Below, piece by piece: positions 42,073 to 50,530 of a stretch of 64,000 nt of DNA. A program made the position numbers and the translations under genes. Within the stretch, counting starts at the first letter, position 1, and every line of letters begins with the position of its first letter. The stretch covers positions 1 through 64,000 of the forward strand of contig RJAE01000011.1 in NCBI GenBank assembly GCA_004000035.1, given 5' to 3'. The notes below the pieces were generated by a model. That model did not search any database. It was not told where the DNA came from and was given only the letters and a program-made list of their open reading frames with translations. Source of the DNA: Arthrobacter sulfonylureivorans. Its GTDB lineage: Bacteria > Actinomycetota > Actinomycetes > Actinomycetales > Micrococcaceae.

Positions 42073-43075
42073 CAAGGACAGTCTCGACCGCCTCCCATCC
42101 GGCCCCTTCCGCGTCAGCGGCGGGGGCTGGTTGCGTGGTGGTGAACCGACGGCGGTACTCGGTGGGCGTGGTGCCCAGCTGGCGGGCGAAAACGCGGCGG
42201 AGGGTCTCGTCGCTGCCGAATCCGCTTCGCTGCGCCGCCGCCGTGATGCTGCAGCCGTCCAGCAGCAGCTGCTGCGCACGATCCAGCCGGACCCGTTCCA
42301 CCCAACGGGCCGGCGTGGTGTTCAGTTCGGCTTGGAACAGCCGCGTCAGGTGACGGGGGCTTACCGCAGCTGCCGCCGCCATGGCAGGAAGGCTGTACTC
42401 GGCCGTCGGATCAGCCAGGACGGAGGCGGTTAGGTTCTTCAGCACGCTGGTGCGGGACGGGGGTGCCGGGAGCGCGGAGAACTGCGACTGCCCGCCGGGG
42501 CGCTGCATGAAGACCACCAGTTCACGGGCAATCCTGCGGGCCGCTGCCTGCCCGTGATCGTCCTCCACCAGCGACAGGGCCATATCGATGCCAGCGCTGA
42601 TGCCGGCGGAGGTGATGTACCGGCCGTCGTGGACGTGGATGACGTCCGGCTCCATTTGTACCTTGGGGTAGCGGAGGGCGAGGGTCTCGGCATGCCGCCA
42701 GTGGGTGGTGGCCCTGCGGCCGTCAAGCAAACCCAGTTCGGCGAGCACGAAGGCGCCGGTGCAGACGGAGGCAACCCGTGCGGCCCGCTCGGCGAGCAGG
42801 GCAACAGAGGTGAGCAGTCCGTCGTCGAGCGGGTGCTGTGCGAGCGGGTCCCCGCCGGCAACCACCACCGTTCCGAGTGGCCCCGCGTCGGCCGCCGCCG
42901 TGGTGCCGGACAGGGTAAGTCCGGAGGAGGTGGTGACCGTGCCGCCGGACGGGGAGATCAGGGCGGGTTCATACGGGTGACCGGCCAGCACCGCCTGGTG
43001 CAGCACCTCGCCGGGGCCGGTCACGTCGAGCATGGTGACGCCGTCGAAAACGATCACGCCGATCCGGTGGGTCAT
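42059..43075 (-). CDS. GlxA-family transcriptional regulator (DJ-1/PfpI plus AraC domains)
   Basis: A 338-aa regulator. The N-terminal amidotransferase-like domain runs from IGVIVFDGVTMLDVTGPGEVLHQA through the nucleophile-elbow region VASVCTGAFVLAELGLLDGR to about residue 190. An AraC-type double helix-turn-helix occupies about 225-320 (ADPTAEYSLPAMAAAAAVSPRHLTRLFQAEL, then ITAAAQRSGFGSDETLRRVFARQLGTTP). The DJ-1 domain usually senses a metabolite. Start: ATG 43075; a frame extension to 43156 is possible. Divergent from the HD-domain gene. Confidence 0.88.
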   Translation of the reverse strand: MTHRIGVIVFDGVTMLDVTGPGEVLHQAVLAGHPYEPALISPSGGTVTTSSGLTLSGTTAAADAGPLGTVVVAGGDPLAQHPLDDGLLTSVALLAERAARVASVCTGAFVLAELGLLDGRRATTHWRHAETLALRYPKVQMEPDVIHVHDGRYITSAGISAGIDMALSLVEDDHGQAAARRIARELVVFMQRPGGQSQFSALPAPPSRTSVLKNLTASVLADPTAEYSLPAMAAAAAVSPRHLTRLFQAELNTTPARWVERVRLDRAQQLLLDGCSITAAAQRSGFGSDETLRRVFARQLGTTPTEYRRRFTTTQPAPAADAEGAGWEAVETVLATRR

Positions 43076-43172
43076 GGCCGAATCTGTGGTTTTTGTGGCT
43101 GAAGAGACATGGCACCAGCGTACGTGACCGGGCGAGGATGGAAGGGATAAGACCAAGAGAAAGGGTTACACC

Positions 43173-43811
43173 ATGGCTGAATCCATTGCTGGCGTGCAGA
43201 TTCCGGACAGTGCCCTCGCGCGGGAGGCCACCGAGCTGGTGCGCGAGGCGGCATCCCCGCTGTTGTTCGACCACTCACGGCGCGTGTTCGTCTTCGGCGC
43301 TCTGCGCGGACGCGAACAGGGCCTGGAATTCGATGCCGAGTTGCTCTACGTCGGAGCCATGTTCCACGACCTGGGCCTGACCGAGCGCTTCCGCCGCACC
43401 GACCAGCGCTTCGAGATCGACGGCGCCGACGAGGCACGACGCTTCCTGAATGCCCATGGCATCACCGGGGAGTCCGCCGAGCGGGTCTGGAACGCCATCG
43501 CCCTACACACCACCCCCGAGATTCCGCTCCACATGGCACCCGAGGTCGCCTTGGTCACCCGCGGCGTCGAACTGGACGTGCTGGGCATCGGCTACGACGC
43601 CGTCACCGACGAACAGCGCGCCGCCGTGATAGCCGCGCACCCGAGACCCGACTTCAAGAACCAGATCCTCGCCGCCTTCACCGAAGGCATCAAGGACCGC
43701 CCGGAAACCACTTTCGGCAACGTGAAGGCTGACGTTCTGGCCCACTTCGTGCCTGGATTCCAGCGCGGGGACTTCGTCGAGGTCATCAAGAACAACGACT
43801 GGTCGGAGTAG
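43173..43811 (+). CDS. HD-domain hydrolase, cyanamide-hydratase-like
   Basis: A 212-aa metal-dependent HD-superfamily protein. His in LLFDHSRRVF, the HD pair in YVGAMFHDLGL and a later His in AIALHTTPEIPLHMAPE supply metal ligands. Residues following (VALVTRGVELDVLG) fit the cyanamide-hydratase-like branch, whose true substrates are mostly unknown. Ribosome site AGAAAGGG before ATG 43173. Divergent from a GlxA-type regulator that may control it. Confidence 0.82.
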   Translation: MAESIAGVQIPDSALAREATELVREAASPLLFDHSRRVFVFGALRGREQGLEFDAELLYVGAMFHDLGLTERFRRTDQRFEIDGADEARRFLNAHGITGESAERVWNAIALHTTPEIPLHMAPEVALVTRGVELDVLGIGYDAVTDEQRAAVIAAHPRPDFKNQILAAFTEGIKDRPETTFGNVKADVLAHFVPGFQRGDFVEVIKNNDWSE

Positions 43812-43851
43812 GCACTGCGGCCCTGCTGGGCGCGCACACCGGAGAAGGACT

Positions 43852-43877
43852 ACGACGGCGGTGCGCACCGCCGTCGT
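43852..43877. terminator. Perfect 26-bp palindromic terminator
   Basis: ACGACGGCGGTGC is followed directly by its reverse complement. It lies 41 nt after the HD gene stop and shares the GACGGCGGTGC stem with other terminators in the window. Confidence 0.7.
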
Positions 43878-43916
43878 CGTGATCCTCCTTTGGCTGGGCG
43901 CCAGCGCACGGGGGAC

Positions 43917-43922
43917 TACCAT
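43917..43922 (+). promoter_or_regulatory. -10 box of leaderless thioesterase gene
   Basis: TACCAT ends 6 nt before the ATG at 43929. No ribosome site is present. Confidence 0.45.
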
Positions 43923-43928
43923 TCAGAC

Positions 43929-44882
43929 ATGGACGACCGGATCACGCTGCGCTTCCTGGCCTCGCCGACCGATGTCTCGGAGGACGGGACCACGGTGCAG
44001 GCCGGCCGGGTGCTGGAGTGGATCGACAAGGCCGGCTACGCCTGCGCCACAGGGTTCAGCGGGAGCTACTGCGTCACCGCATACGTCGGCAACGTGCACT
44101 TCACCCGGCCGATCCGCAACGGCGACCTGATCGAAGTGGACGCCCGGATTGTCCATACGGGACGGTCGAGCATGCAGGTGGTGGTCACCGTCGACGCGGC
44201 CGACGTCCGCGAACGCGAGTTCCGGCCCGCCATGGACTGCATCCTGGTGTTCGTGGCGCTGGGCGAGGACGGCCGCCCGAAAGCGATCCAGCAGTGGTCG
44301 CCGTCGGACCATGAATCAGCGCGGCTGGCCGAGGGCGCTGCCGACCGGATCGCCGCGCGGGCAGAGATCCGGGACGCCATGCGCGCGCAGGCCTACACGG
44401 ATGCGGGAACCACACCGACGCAGCAGTTCAGGTTCCTGGCCGCGCCCTCGGACGTGAACTGGGGCGGGAATGCTCACGGCGGCATCGTGATGCGCTGGAT
44501 CGACGAGGTGGCCCGGGCCTGCGCAATGTCCTGGTGCGGCCGGGACGCGGTGGCCGTCTACTCCGGCGGCATCCACTTCCTGAACCCCGTCCACATCGGC
44601 GACCTGGTGGAGGCGGAGGCCCGGCTCATCCACACCGGCCCGCACAGCATGCACATTGCCGTGCACGTCCGCGCCCGCGACCCGCGCGGCGGGGAGTGGC
44701 GGCCCACCACCCAGTGCATGTCCATCTTCGTCACCCGCACGGACGCCGGCCATGCCGCCGAAGTGCCCCAGCTGATGCTGCGCACCGACGAGGACCGGCG
44801 GTTGGATGCCCACGCCCTCGACCTGATGCGACGCCGGGCCGAACTGCCGCCGCTGCAGTTCGCCGTGCAGCGAACATACTAG
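43929..44882 (+). CDS. Double-hotdog acyl-CoA thioesterase
   Basis: A 317-aa protein of two hotdog domains (about 1-125 and 160-285). Repeated landmarks are GRVLEWIDKAGYACA and its counterpart IVMRWIDEVARACAMSW, then NVHFTRPIRNGDLIEVDARIVHTGRSSMQV and its counterpart GIHFLNPVHIGDLVEAEARLIHTGPHSMHI. The second copy keeps the NAHGG motif with an acidic partner, while the first lacks it, so one active site per pair is likely. It hydrolyses acyl-CoA; chain length unknown. Leaderless start. Confidence 0.88.
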   Translation: MDDRITLRFLASPTDVSEDGTTVQAGRVLEWIDKAGYACATGFSGSYCVTAYVGNVHFTRPIRNGDLIEVDARIVHTGRSSMQVVVTVDAADVREREFRPAMDCILVFVALGEDGRPKAIQQWSPSDHESARLAEGAADRIAARAEIRDAMRAQAYTDAGTTPTQQFRFLAAPSDVNWGGNAHGGIVMRWIDEVARACAMSWCGRDAVAVYSGGIHFLNPVHIGDLVEAEARLIHTGPHSMHIAVHVRARDPRGGEWRPTTQCMSIFVTRTDAGHAAEVPQLMLRTDEDRRLDAHALDLMRRRAELPPLQFAVQRTY

Positions 44883-44943
44883 GCATCGCCCAGCCGGCAC
44901 CGCAGCACATGATGGCCGTGACCGGCCGCGTGCCCTCCGCCGG

Positions 44944-45447
44944 TTACGGACTCCAGCGCACAGGGCCGTCCGCGCAGAACGCAGTAGTCACGGCTTCGCC
45001 GCCCAGGCAAGCCGCGTCGACCAGATCGCGGTTTCCGACCGGTTCGGACAGCTCCACGACCACGGGCACAGTGTTGTTTCCTTGGCAGTCGTAGGCATCG
45101 CCGGTCAGCGGCTCGACGTCCGTCCGGATGACGATCCGGCCTCGCTCGAATTGAACGTCTGGCTCAAGCACGGTCCCTGTTTCCCCGCCGGCACACTCAA
45201 GCCGGGTCACGCCCAGCCGCAGCTCCGTTGAGTCCGGTCCCACCTCCGCCGCGTCGAGCAGCTCCCAAATGCCGGTGGACCCTTCTGAAGCGGACCCATC
45301 GGGTGCGGACGCTCTTGATGTGGTGGGCCCTCCTGAGCCGGCCGGCGAGCCACAACCGCTGACCACGACGACGGCGGCGCAGCCGAGTGCCGCAGCCACC
45401 AACCGCGCTGGCTTGAACAGGGCCGCAACCTGGCGTGATGTCGGCAC
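44944..45447 (-). CDS. Hypothetical lipoprotein
   Basis: A 167-aa surface lipoprotein. The signal peptide has basic residues, a hydrophobic core and lipobox VVSGC, Cys32. A Ser/Gly/Pro linker follows, then a beta-rich domain of about 100 residues with four Cys that could form disulfides. Start: GTG 45447 has GGAGG 6 nt upstream and gives a normal-length signal peptide; an upstream GTG at 45501 would make it abnormally long. No family recognised. Stands alone. Confidence 0.65.
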   Translation of the reverse strand: MPTSRQVAALFKPARLVAAALGCAAVVVVSGCGSPAGSGGPTTSRASAPDGSASEGSTGIWELLDAAEVGPDSTELRLGVTRLECAGGETGTVLEPDVQFERGRIVIRTDVEPLTGDAYDCQGNNTVPVVVELSEPVGNRDLVDAACLGGEAVTTAFCADGPVRWSP

Positions 45448-45648
45448 CCCGGACCTCCGCTCTGCTGACTGCGCTGCGACGCCGCTCGGGGCCTCTATCA
45501 CGGTTGCCAGAGGTCACGTCCGCATCCTTCTCAGCACAATATCCCCGCAGCGGGATATACAGAAGACGCAATGTGCTGGCGTCACGGGAACCGGCCACGT
45601 CGCAGTGTTTCCGCGGAGGCCTCCGAACCGGTGCTTTCCGGCGGTGGG

Positions 45649-45654
45649 TAGGCT
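45649..45654 (+). promoter_or_regulatory. -10 box of leaderless Mak_N_cap gene
   Basis: TAGGCT ends 6 nt before the ATG at 45661. No ribosome site is present. Confidence 0.45.
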
Positions 45655-45660
45655 ACAGCC

Positions 45661-46284
45661 ATGGCCATCATCTACGACGCAGTGCTGAATCCCTCCAAAC
45701 AGGATCTTCTGGCGGCCTGGCTGCCGAAGCAGGCGTGGTTCCAAGAACTCGGGGCTGACGCGGCCGAACTGGAGCACCTCGGCGCGTTCCGCTTCGATGA
45801 CCCGGCCGGCGAGGTCGGCATGGAAACGCACCTGCTCTCCGCCGGCGGCCGCGTAGTGCACGTCCCGCTGACCTATCGCGGCGCACCGCTGCCCGAGGCC
45901 GAGGAGTGGCTGGCTGGGACCATGGAGCACTCGGTGCTGGGCGACCGCTGGATCTACGACGCCTGCGCCGACCCGGTCTACGCCACCGCGCTCGCCTCCG
46001 CCATTGTGCAAGGCGGCTCCGGCGCCGAGCAGTTCCTGGACGTGGACGGGAAGCTCGAACCGCTGACCGGAGCCATCCCGGTACGCGGCAGCGGCGGCCC
46101 CGGCGGCATCGTCCCGGAAATGACGACGGCGGTGCCCACCACCTCCGACAGCGTCACCACCATCGACGCCGGCCCGCTGACACTCACCGTCTACCGCATT
46201 CCGGACCCAAGCGAGCACCCCGGCGCCAAACTGATCTGCACCCTGCCCGGCCAGCCCCCGCTGATCCTTGCGTCGGCCCGGTAG
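45661..46284 (+). CDS. Maltokinase N-terminal cap-like domain protein
   Basis: A 207-aa protein that resembles the N-terminal cap of actinobacterial maltokinases (MAIIYDAVLNPSKQDLLAAWLPKQAWF, then METHLLSAGGRVVHVPLTYRGAPLPEAE and DACADPVYATALASAIVQGG), without a kinase domain after it. Stand-alone members are common in Arthrobacter-like genomes and have unknown function. Leaderless. No operon partner. Confidence 0.75.
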   Translation: MAIIYDAVLNPSKQDLLAAWLPKQAWFQELGADAAELEHLGAFRFDDPAGEVGMETHLLSAGGRVVHVPLTYRGAPLPEAEEWLAGTMEHSVLGDRWIYDACADPVYATALASAIVQGGSGAEQFLDVDGKLEPLTGAIPVRGSGGPGGIVPEMTTAVPTTSDSVTTIDAGPLTLTVYRIPDPSEHPGAKLICTLPGQPPLILASAR

Positions 46285-46357
46285 AGGCAACTGCGCCGCC
46301 GCCGTCGTCTGTCACTGCCACGATGGTTCGTGTGCTCTGCTCAGCACCCTTCTCGAT

Positions 46358-46387
46358 TTGACCCGCGGGAGCCGTGGCAGATAAGTT
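46358..46387 (+). promoter_or_regulatory. Probable cycA promoter
   Basis: TTGACC (46358-46363) and TAAGTT (46382-46387) are separated by 18 nt, about 144 nt before the cycA start, leaving a long 5' UTR of about 135 nt. Confidence 0.45.
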
Positions 46388-46530
46388 TTCGTGGCGTAGG
46401 TCACCGCCCGCCCCCTTCCGGGCACGCGGAAAAGACCTGAAATCGCTGTGGCCGGACGCCGAAGATGCCTGTTCCGGCCGGTTCGACGGGAAACTCCCGC
46501 AGCGGCGCAGTCTCACTCCCTAAGGAACAC

Positions 46531-47988
46531 ATGAGCACCACCAGTACCGAACCTCATCTGCGGCGGGCTCTGTCCAGCCGCCATATTCAGCTGATCGCCA
46601 TCGGCGGGGCCATCGGCACCGGCCTCTTCATGGGCTCCGGCAAGACCATCTCGGTGGCCGGGCCGTCGGTCATCTTCGTCTACATGATCATCGGCTTCAT
46701 GCTGTTCTTCGTCATGCGGGCCATGGGCGAGCTGCTGCTGAGCAACACCGAATACAAAAACTTCAGCGACTTCGCCGGCGACATCCTCGGCCCGTGGGCG
46801 GCCTTCTTCACCGGCTGGACCTACTGGTTCTGCTGGGTGGTCACCGGCATTGCGGACGTGGTGGCGATTGCGCACTACGTGGCCTTCTGGTGGCCGGACC
46901 TGCCGCTGTGGGTGCCGGCGCTGGCCTGCATCCTGCTGCTGCTGGCGCTGAACCTTCCCACCGTGCGGGCGTTCGGCGAGACCGAGTTCTGGTTCGCGCT
47001 GATCAAGATTGTGGCAATCGTGGCGCTGATCGTGGTGGGCCTGGTCATGATCATCACCGGTTTCGAGCACGACGGCGCCCGCGCCTCCTTCTCGAATCTC
47101 TGGGAGCACGGCGGCATGTTCCCCACCGGCTTCATGGGCTTCGTGGCCGGCTTCCAGATCGCCGTGTTCGCCTTCGTGGGCATCGAGCTGGTGGGTACCA
47201 CCGCCGCCGAGACCAAGGACCCGGAGAAGAACCTGCCCCGCGCGGTGAACTCCATCCCGATCCGCATCCTGATCTTCTACGTAGGCGCGCTGATCGTGCT
47301 GATGGCCGTGGAACCGTGGACGGCGTTCAGCGCCGACGCCTCGCCGTTCGTGGGCATGTTCGCCCTCGCCGGTCTGGTGGGTGCTGCCGGCGTCGTGAAC
47401 TTCGTGGTGCTGACCTCGGCAACCTCGTCGGCGAACTCCGGGATCTATTCCACCTCGCGCATGATCTACGGCCTGTCCCAGGAGGGCGATGCCCCGAAGC
47501 GGTTCGGCAAGTTGTCCGGCCGCGGCGTGCCGCGCAACGCCCTGCTGTTCTCCTGCATGTTCCTGCTGGCCGGTGTGGTGCTCCTCTACGCCGAGGGCAG
47601 CGTGTCCGAAGCCTTCACCCTGGTCACCACCATCTCCGCGCTGTGCTTCATGTTCGTCTGGACCATCATCCTGCTCAGCTACGTGGTCTACCGCCGCCGC
47701 CGGCCGCAGCTGCACGCGGACAGCAAGTTCAAGATGCCCGGCGGAACTTTCATGCCCTATGTGGTCATGGCCTTCTTCGCCTTCATCCTCTGGGCGCTGA
47801 CCACGCAGACGGACACGCTGACCGCCTTGCTGTTCACCCCGCTCTGGTTCATTGGGCTCGGCATCGGCTACCTGGTGCTGCGCCGCAACCCAGAGCACGC
47901 CCGGATCCGCGCCGCCCACGACGCCAAGGTCGCCGAGGAGAAGGCGGACCGCGACGGCCGCGAGCGGGAAACGGTCTCTGCCCCGTAG
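46531..47988 (+). CDS. cycA: D-serine/D-alanine/glycine permease
   Basis: A 485-aa APC-superfamily proton symporter, very similar along its length to E. coli CycA as I remember it: RHIQLIAIGGAIGTGLFMGS, FVMRAMGELLLSN, FTGWTYWFCWVVTG, FAFVGIELVGTTAAETKDPE and SRMIYGLSQEGDAPK. It imports small neutral D- and L-amino acids and analogues such as D-cycloserine. Start: ATG 46531 with TAAGGA. The downstream gene acdS acts on ACC, a small alanine-like amino acid, so the permease may also import ACC (inference). Confidence 0.9.
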   Translation: MSTTSTEPHLRRALSSRHIQLIAIGGAIGTGLFMGSGKTISVAGPSVIFVYMIIGFMLFFVMRAMGELLLSNTEYKNFSDFAGDILGPWAAFFTGWTYWFCWVVTGIADVVAIAHYVAFWWPDLPLWVPALACILLLLALNLPTVRAFGETEFWFALIKIVAIVALIVVGLVMIITGFEHDGARASFSNLWEHGGMFPTGFMGFVAGFQIAVFAFVGIELVGTTAAETKDPEKNLPRAVNSIPIRILIFYVGALIVLMAVEPWTAFSADASPFVGMFALAGLVGAAGVVNFVVLTSATSSANSGIYSTSRMIYGLSQEGDAPKRFGKLSGRGVPRNALLFSCMFLLAGVVLLYAEGSVSEAFTLVTTISALCFMFVWTIILLSYVVYRRRRPQLHADSKFKMPGGTFMPYVVMAFFAFILWALTTQTDTLTALLFTPLWFIGLGIGYLVLRRNPEHARIRAAHDAKVAEEKADRDGRERETVSAP

Positions 47989-48003
47989 CGCCGGGTTTCC
48001 TTC

Positions 48004-48046
48004 GGCACCGCCGTCGTCGTCCCAACAGAACAACGACGACGGTGCC
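48004..48046 (+). terminator. First terminator after cycA
   Basis: GGCACCGCCGTCGTCGT and ACGACGACGGTGCC form a 14-bp stem with a 3-nt bulge, 15 nt past the cycA stop. It has the shared GACGGCGGTGCC-type stem. Confidence 0.65.
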
Positions 48047-48059
48047 CGCCGACCGCTGT

Positions 48060-48095
48060 GAAGCCGCCTTGCCCACCACCAGGCAAGGCGGCTTC
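48060..48095 (+). terminator. Second terminator after cycA
   Basis: GAAGCCGCCTTGCC and its reverse complement form a perfect 14-bp stem with an 8-nt loop, then TGCG. It lies in tandem with the previous hairpin, so transcription of the VOC/acdS pair is probably independent of cycA. Confidence 0.75.
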
Positions 48096-48241
48096 TGCGT
48101 ACGATGACGGCTGTGTCCTGCAACTGGCTCGCCGCGGGCACTATTCGGGGTGCTGGCGGCGGCACCTCTTCCCAGCGGAGGAAAGACCGGCAAGAATGTT
48201 GGCGGCGAGCAGCCGCAGACCTTCTGTCCGAAAGGCACACC

Positions 48242-48682
48242 ATGGCACTGGACCTGAACCCCTACCTGCAGTTCAGCGGCAACGCCGCGGAGGCGATGGA
48301 CTTCTACCACTCCGTCTTCGGCGGCGAGCTGAACAAGATGACCTACGCAGAGGGAATGAGCGACGACAACCCGGAGACCGCGGCGAACATCATGCACTCG
48401 TCGGTGTTCGTGGACCGCGGCTTCCTGTTGATGGCCTCGGACGTGCCGGCCGATATGTCCGCGGCCGACAATGGTTACATCTGCCTCAGCTCCAGCGGAG
48501 AGGACCCCGCCGAGGACGCCAAGCTGCGGAGCTATTGGGAGGGCCTGAGCGACGGCGCGACCGTCAATCAGCCGCTGGAGCAGGCGCCGTGGGGCGACTA
48601 CTTCGGGCAGCTCACCGACCGGTTCGGCGTGAACTGGATGGTCAACATCACCGGTCAACAGAACTCCGACGGAGACCAGTAG
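48242..48682 (+). CDS. PhnB-like VOC-family protein
   Basis: A 146-aa glyoxalase-fold protein ([31 protein letters not shown], later [23 protein letters not shown]). PhnB-like members are small dimers without known activity in most species. Start: ATG 48242; the frame upstream to 48104 is composition-poor. It lies 26 nt before acdS and so is probably co-transcribed with it. Confidence 0.82.
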   Translation: MALDLNPYLQFSGNAAEAMDFYHSVFGGELNKMTYAEGMSDDNPETAANIMHSSVFVDRGFLLMASDVPADMSAADNGYICLSSSGEDPAEDAKLRSYWEGLSDGATVNQPLEQAPWGDYFGQLTDRFGVNWMVNITGQQNSDGDQ

Positions 48683-48708
48683 CCGTCAACCGGCAGAACG
48701 AGGAACAC

Positions 48709-49731
48709 ATGGCCATCACGGATTTCGAACGCTACCCGCTCACCTTCGGGCCCAGCCCGGTCCACCATCTGCCGCGGCTCAGCAAGCACCTCGGCGGCGC
48801 TCAGCTCTGGGCCAAGCGGGAGGACGTGAACTCGGGCCTGGCCTTCGGCGGCAACAAGACCCGCAAGCTCGAGTACATCGTCCCGGACATGCTCGCCGAG
48901 GGCGCCGACACCATCGTCTCCATCGGGGGCTTCCAGTCCAACCACACCCGGCAGGTGGCGGCGGTGGCCGCGAAACTGGGTCTGAAGGCCGTGCTGGTGC
49001 AGGAGAACTGGGTGGACTGGCCGGACCCGCTCAATGACCGGGTGGGCAACATCCTGCTCTCCCGGCTCATGGGTGCGGACGTTCGGCTGGACCCGTCCGG
49101 CTTCGACATCGGCATCCGCGACTCCTGGCAGAACGCCATCGCCGAAGTCGAGGCAGCCGGCGGCAAGCCCTACCCCATCCCGGCCGGCGCCTCCGAGCAC
49201 AAACTCGGCGGACTCGGTTTCGCCAACTGGTCCTACGAGGTGCAGCAGCAGGAGCAGGAACTCGGCGTCTTCTTCGACACCATCGTGGTCTGCACCGTCA
49301 CCGGCTCCACCCACGCCGGCATGATCGCCGGCTTCGCCGCGCTGGAGAACGCCGGCGGCCGCCCGCGCCGCGTGATCGGCATCGACGCCTCCGCCACCCT
49401 GGCCAAGACCCGCGAGCAAGTCGGCCGCATCGCCCGCAACACGGCCAAGCTGATCGGCCTGGAGCGGGACCTGCGCGACGACGAGATCACCGTGCTCGAA
49501 GGCTGGGCCGGCGACCGCTACGGCATCCCGGTCGACTCCACCCTGGAAGCCATGCGGCTCAGCGCCTCGCTCGAAGCGATGATCACCGACCCGGTCTACG
49601 AGGGCAAATCCATGGCCGGCATGATCGATCTGGTCAGCAGCAAGCAAATCCCCGCCGACAGCAATGTGCTCTACGCCCACCTCGGCGGCCAGCCCGCGCT
49701 CAACGCCTACAGCGCCCTGTTTCGAAGCTAG
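48709..49731 (+). CDS. acdS: 1-Aminocyclopropane-1-carboxylate (ACC) deaminase
   Basis: A 340-aa PLP enzyme that opens ACC to 2-oxobutanoate and ammonia, a plant-interaction trait because it lowers ethylene precursor. The PLP-Lys50 sits in [15 protein letters not shown], and [21 protein letters not shown] follows. The two positions that separate ACC deaminase from D-cysteine desulfhydrase favour ACC: Glu in DPVYEGKSM and Leu in [11 protein letters not shown] (desulfhydrases usually have Thr there). Start: ATG 48709 with an AGGAA site. The divergence rule is from memory of the family. Confidence 0.85.
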   Translation: MAITDFERYPLTFGPSPVHHLPRLSKHLGGAQLWAKREDVNSGLAFGGNKTRKLEYIVPDMLAEGADTIVSIGGFQSNHTRQVAAVAAKLGLKAVLVQENWVDWPDPLNDRVGNILLSRLMGADVRLDPSGFDIGIRDSWQNAIAEVEAAGGKPYPIPAGASEHKLGGLGFANWSYEVQQQEQELGVFFDTIVVCTVTGSTHAGMIAGFAALENAGGRPRRVIGIDASATLAKTREQVGRIARNTAKLIGLERDLRDDEITVLEGWAGDRYGIPVDSTLEAMRLSASLEAMITDPVYEGKSMAGMIDLVSSKQIPADSNVLYAHLGGQPALNAYSALFRS

Positions 49732-49735
49732 CAAA

Positions 49736-49764
49736 CACCGACGGCGGTGCTCGGCACCGGTGCC
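49736..49764 (+). terminator. Paired small hairpins after acdS
   Basis: CACCG-ACGG-CGGTG and the palindrome GGCACCGGTGCC sit side by side just after the acdS stop. Each stem is 5-6 bp, weaker than the other terminators, with the same GACGGCGGTGC motif. Confidence 0.4.
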
Positions 49765-49835
49765 AAGCGTTGTCCCAGGTGCCAGCTACCCGCTTTTGTT
49801 GTGGCGACAGAGGGTGGTCAACCGTGGGAGGGCAC

Positions 49836-50075
49836 CTACGGGAGAAGGTCGAGCATTTTGGGTCGCGCCTTCATGGCATGAATGACGAGTTCGTTGCCAC
49901 TGTCGAACACGAGCACGACCGTCTCCAGCAGGCGACCCTGCGTGTCGAATCCGAGCCGGAGCTGGCGCGCGGGGCTCTCTTCGTCGAGCTCCTCGATCCA
50001 GAGTGCCCACGTCGCAGCTTGCATTGCATCCACAGGGAGGATGCCGTGCTTGAGTGCGGAATCGTGGACCTTCAC
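49836..50075 (-). CDS. BrnT-like putative toxin
   Basis: A 79-aa protein with the layout of BrnT-like/HicA-sized toxins: helices first (HGILPVDAMQAATWALWIEEL), then strands (RQLRLGFDTQGRLLETVVLVFDSGNELVIHAMKARPKMLDLL). The conserved end with His and the KARP motif occurs in related actinobacterial proteins next to ribbon-helix-helix genes. Assignment as a toxin is by size, partner and fold resemblance, not by known active-site residues. Its start overlaps the antitoxin by 4 nt. Confidence 0.65.
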   Translation of the reverse strand: MKVHDSALKHGILPVDAMQAATWALWIEELDEESPARQLRLGFDTQGRLLETVVLVFDSGNELVIHAMKARPKMLDLLP

Positions 50076-50335
50076 GTAGCGTACGCGGCCAGAGCTTCAC
50101 GGATGACCTCGGAACGCGTCTTCCCTTCACGCGCCGCCCGGTCATCGATAGCGGCGAGCTCTTCTGATGTAAGACGAAGAGCGACGACCTGCGAGGGCTT
50201 CGCACCACGCCCTGGCCGCCCGCGGCCGCGTTTCTTCAATGCGTCGACGTCGTACCCAGCTTCGGCCTCGGCTGCCCATTCCGCGATTTGCTCCTCGGAG
50301 ACCGGCGCCCCGTTGATCGTCTCGCCTGTACTCAT
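50072..50335 (-). CDS. Ribbon-helix-helix antitoxin/DNA-binding protein
   Basis: An 87-aa protein. The C-terminal 45 residues (KPSQVVALRLTSEELAAIDDRAAREGKTRSEVIREALAAY) are a clear ribbon-helix-helix domain; the N-terminal half is acidic, then a Lys/Arg/Gly-rich stretch. Here the DNA-binding part is at the C-terminus. It precedes the BrnT-like gene. Leaderless: TACGAT lies 6 nt before ATG 50335. Confidence 0.8.
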   Translation of the reverse strand: MSTGETINGAPVSEEQIAEWAAEAEAGYDVDALKKRGRGRPGRGAKPSQVVALRLTSEELAAIDDRAAREGKTRSEVIREALAAYAT

Positions 50336-50341
50336 AGCGAT

Positions 50342-50370
50342 ATCGTAATACGTAATTGGCCCCGCATCAA
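50342..50370 (-). promoter_or_regulatory. Promoter of the RHH/BrnT-like pair
   Basis: On the minus strand, TTGATG (50365-50370) and TACGAT (50342-50347) are 17 nt apart. The -10 ends 6 nt before the start codon. Confidence 0.65.
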
Positions 50371-50530
50371 TGCCATCGGTGATGTTCCCGGAACTGTTCG
50401 GTGCCTAAATGCCGTTAGCACACAACATCCGGCAACGTCTCTGGCTCCCACACGAGTGCTCCGTCGAGCCGGACCATCAAGAGAGCAAGCGCCGCCCAGC
50501 TCACTCTCGTCCACACTCTCGCCGTTCTAG

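Noticed and set aside
46513-48243. 576-codon minus frame opposite cycA
   Set aside because: Shadow of the permease gene; composition (His, Gln, Asp) is non-biological and no family matches.
48709-49731. D-cysteine desulfhydrase for the PLP enzyme
   Set aside because: The Glu in VYEGK and the Leu in HLGG are the ACC deaminase residues; desulfhydrases usually differ at these positions.
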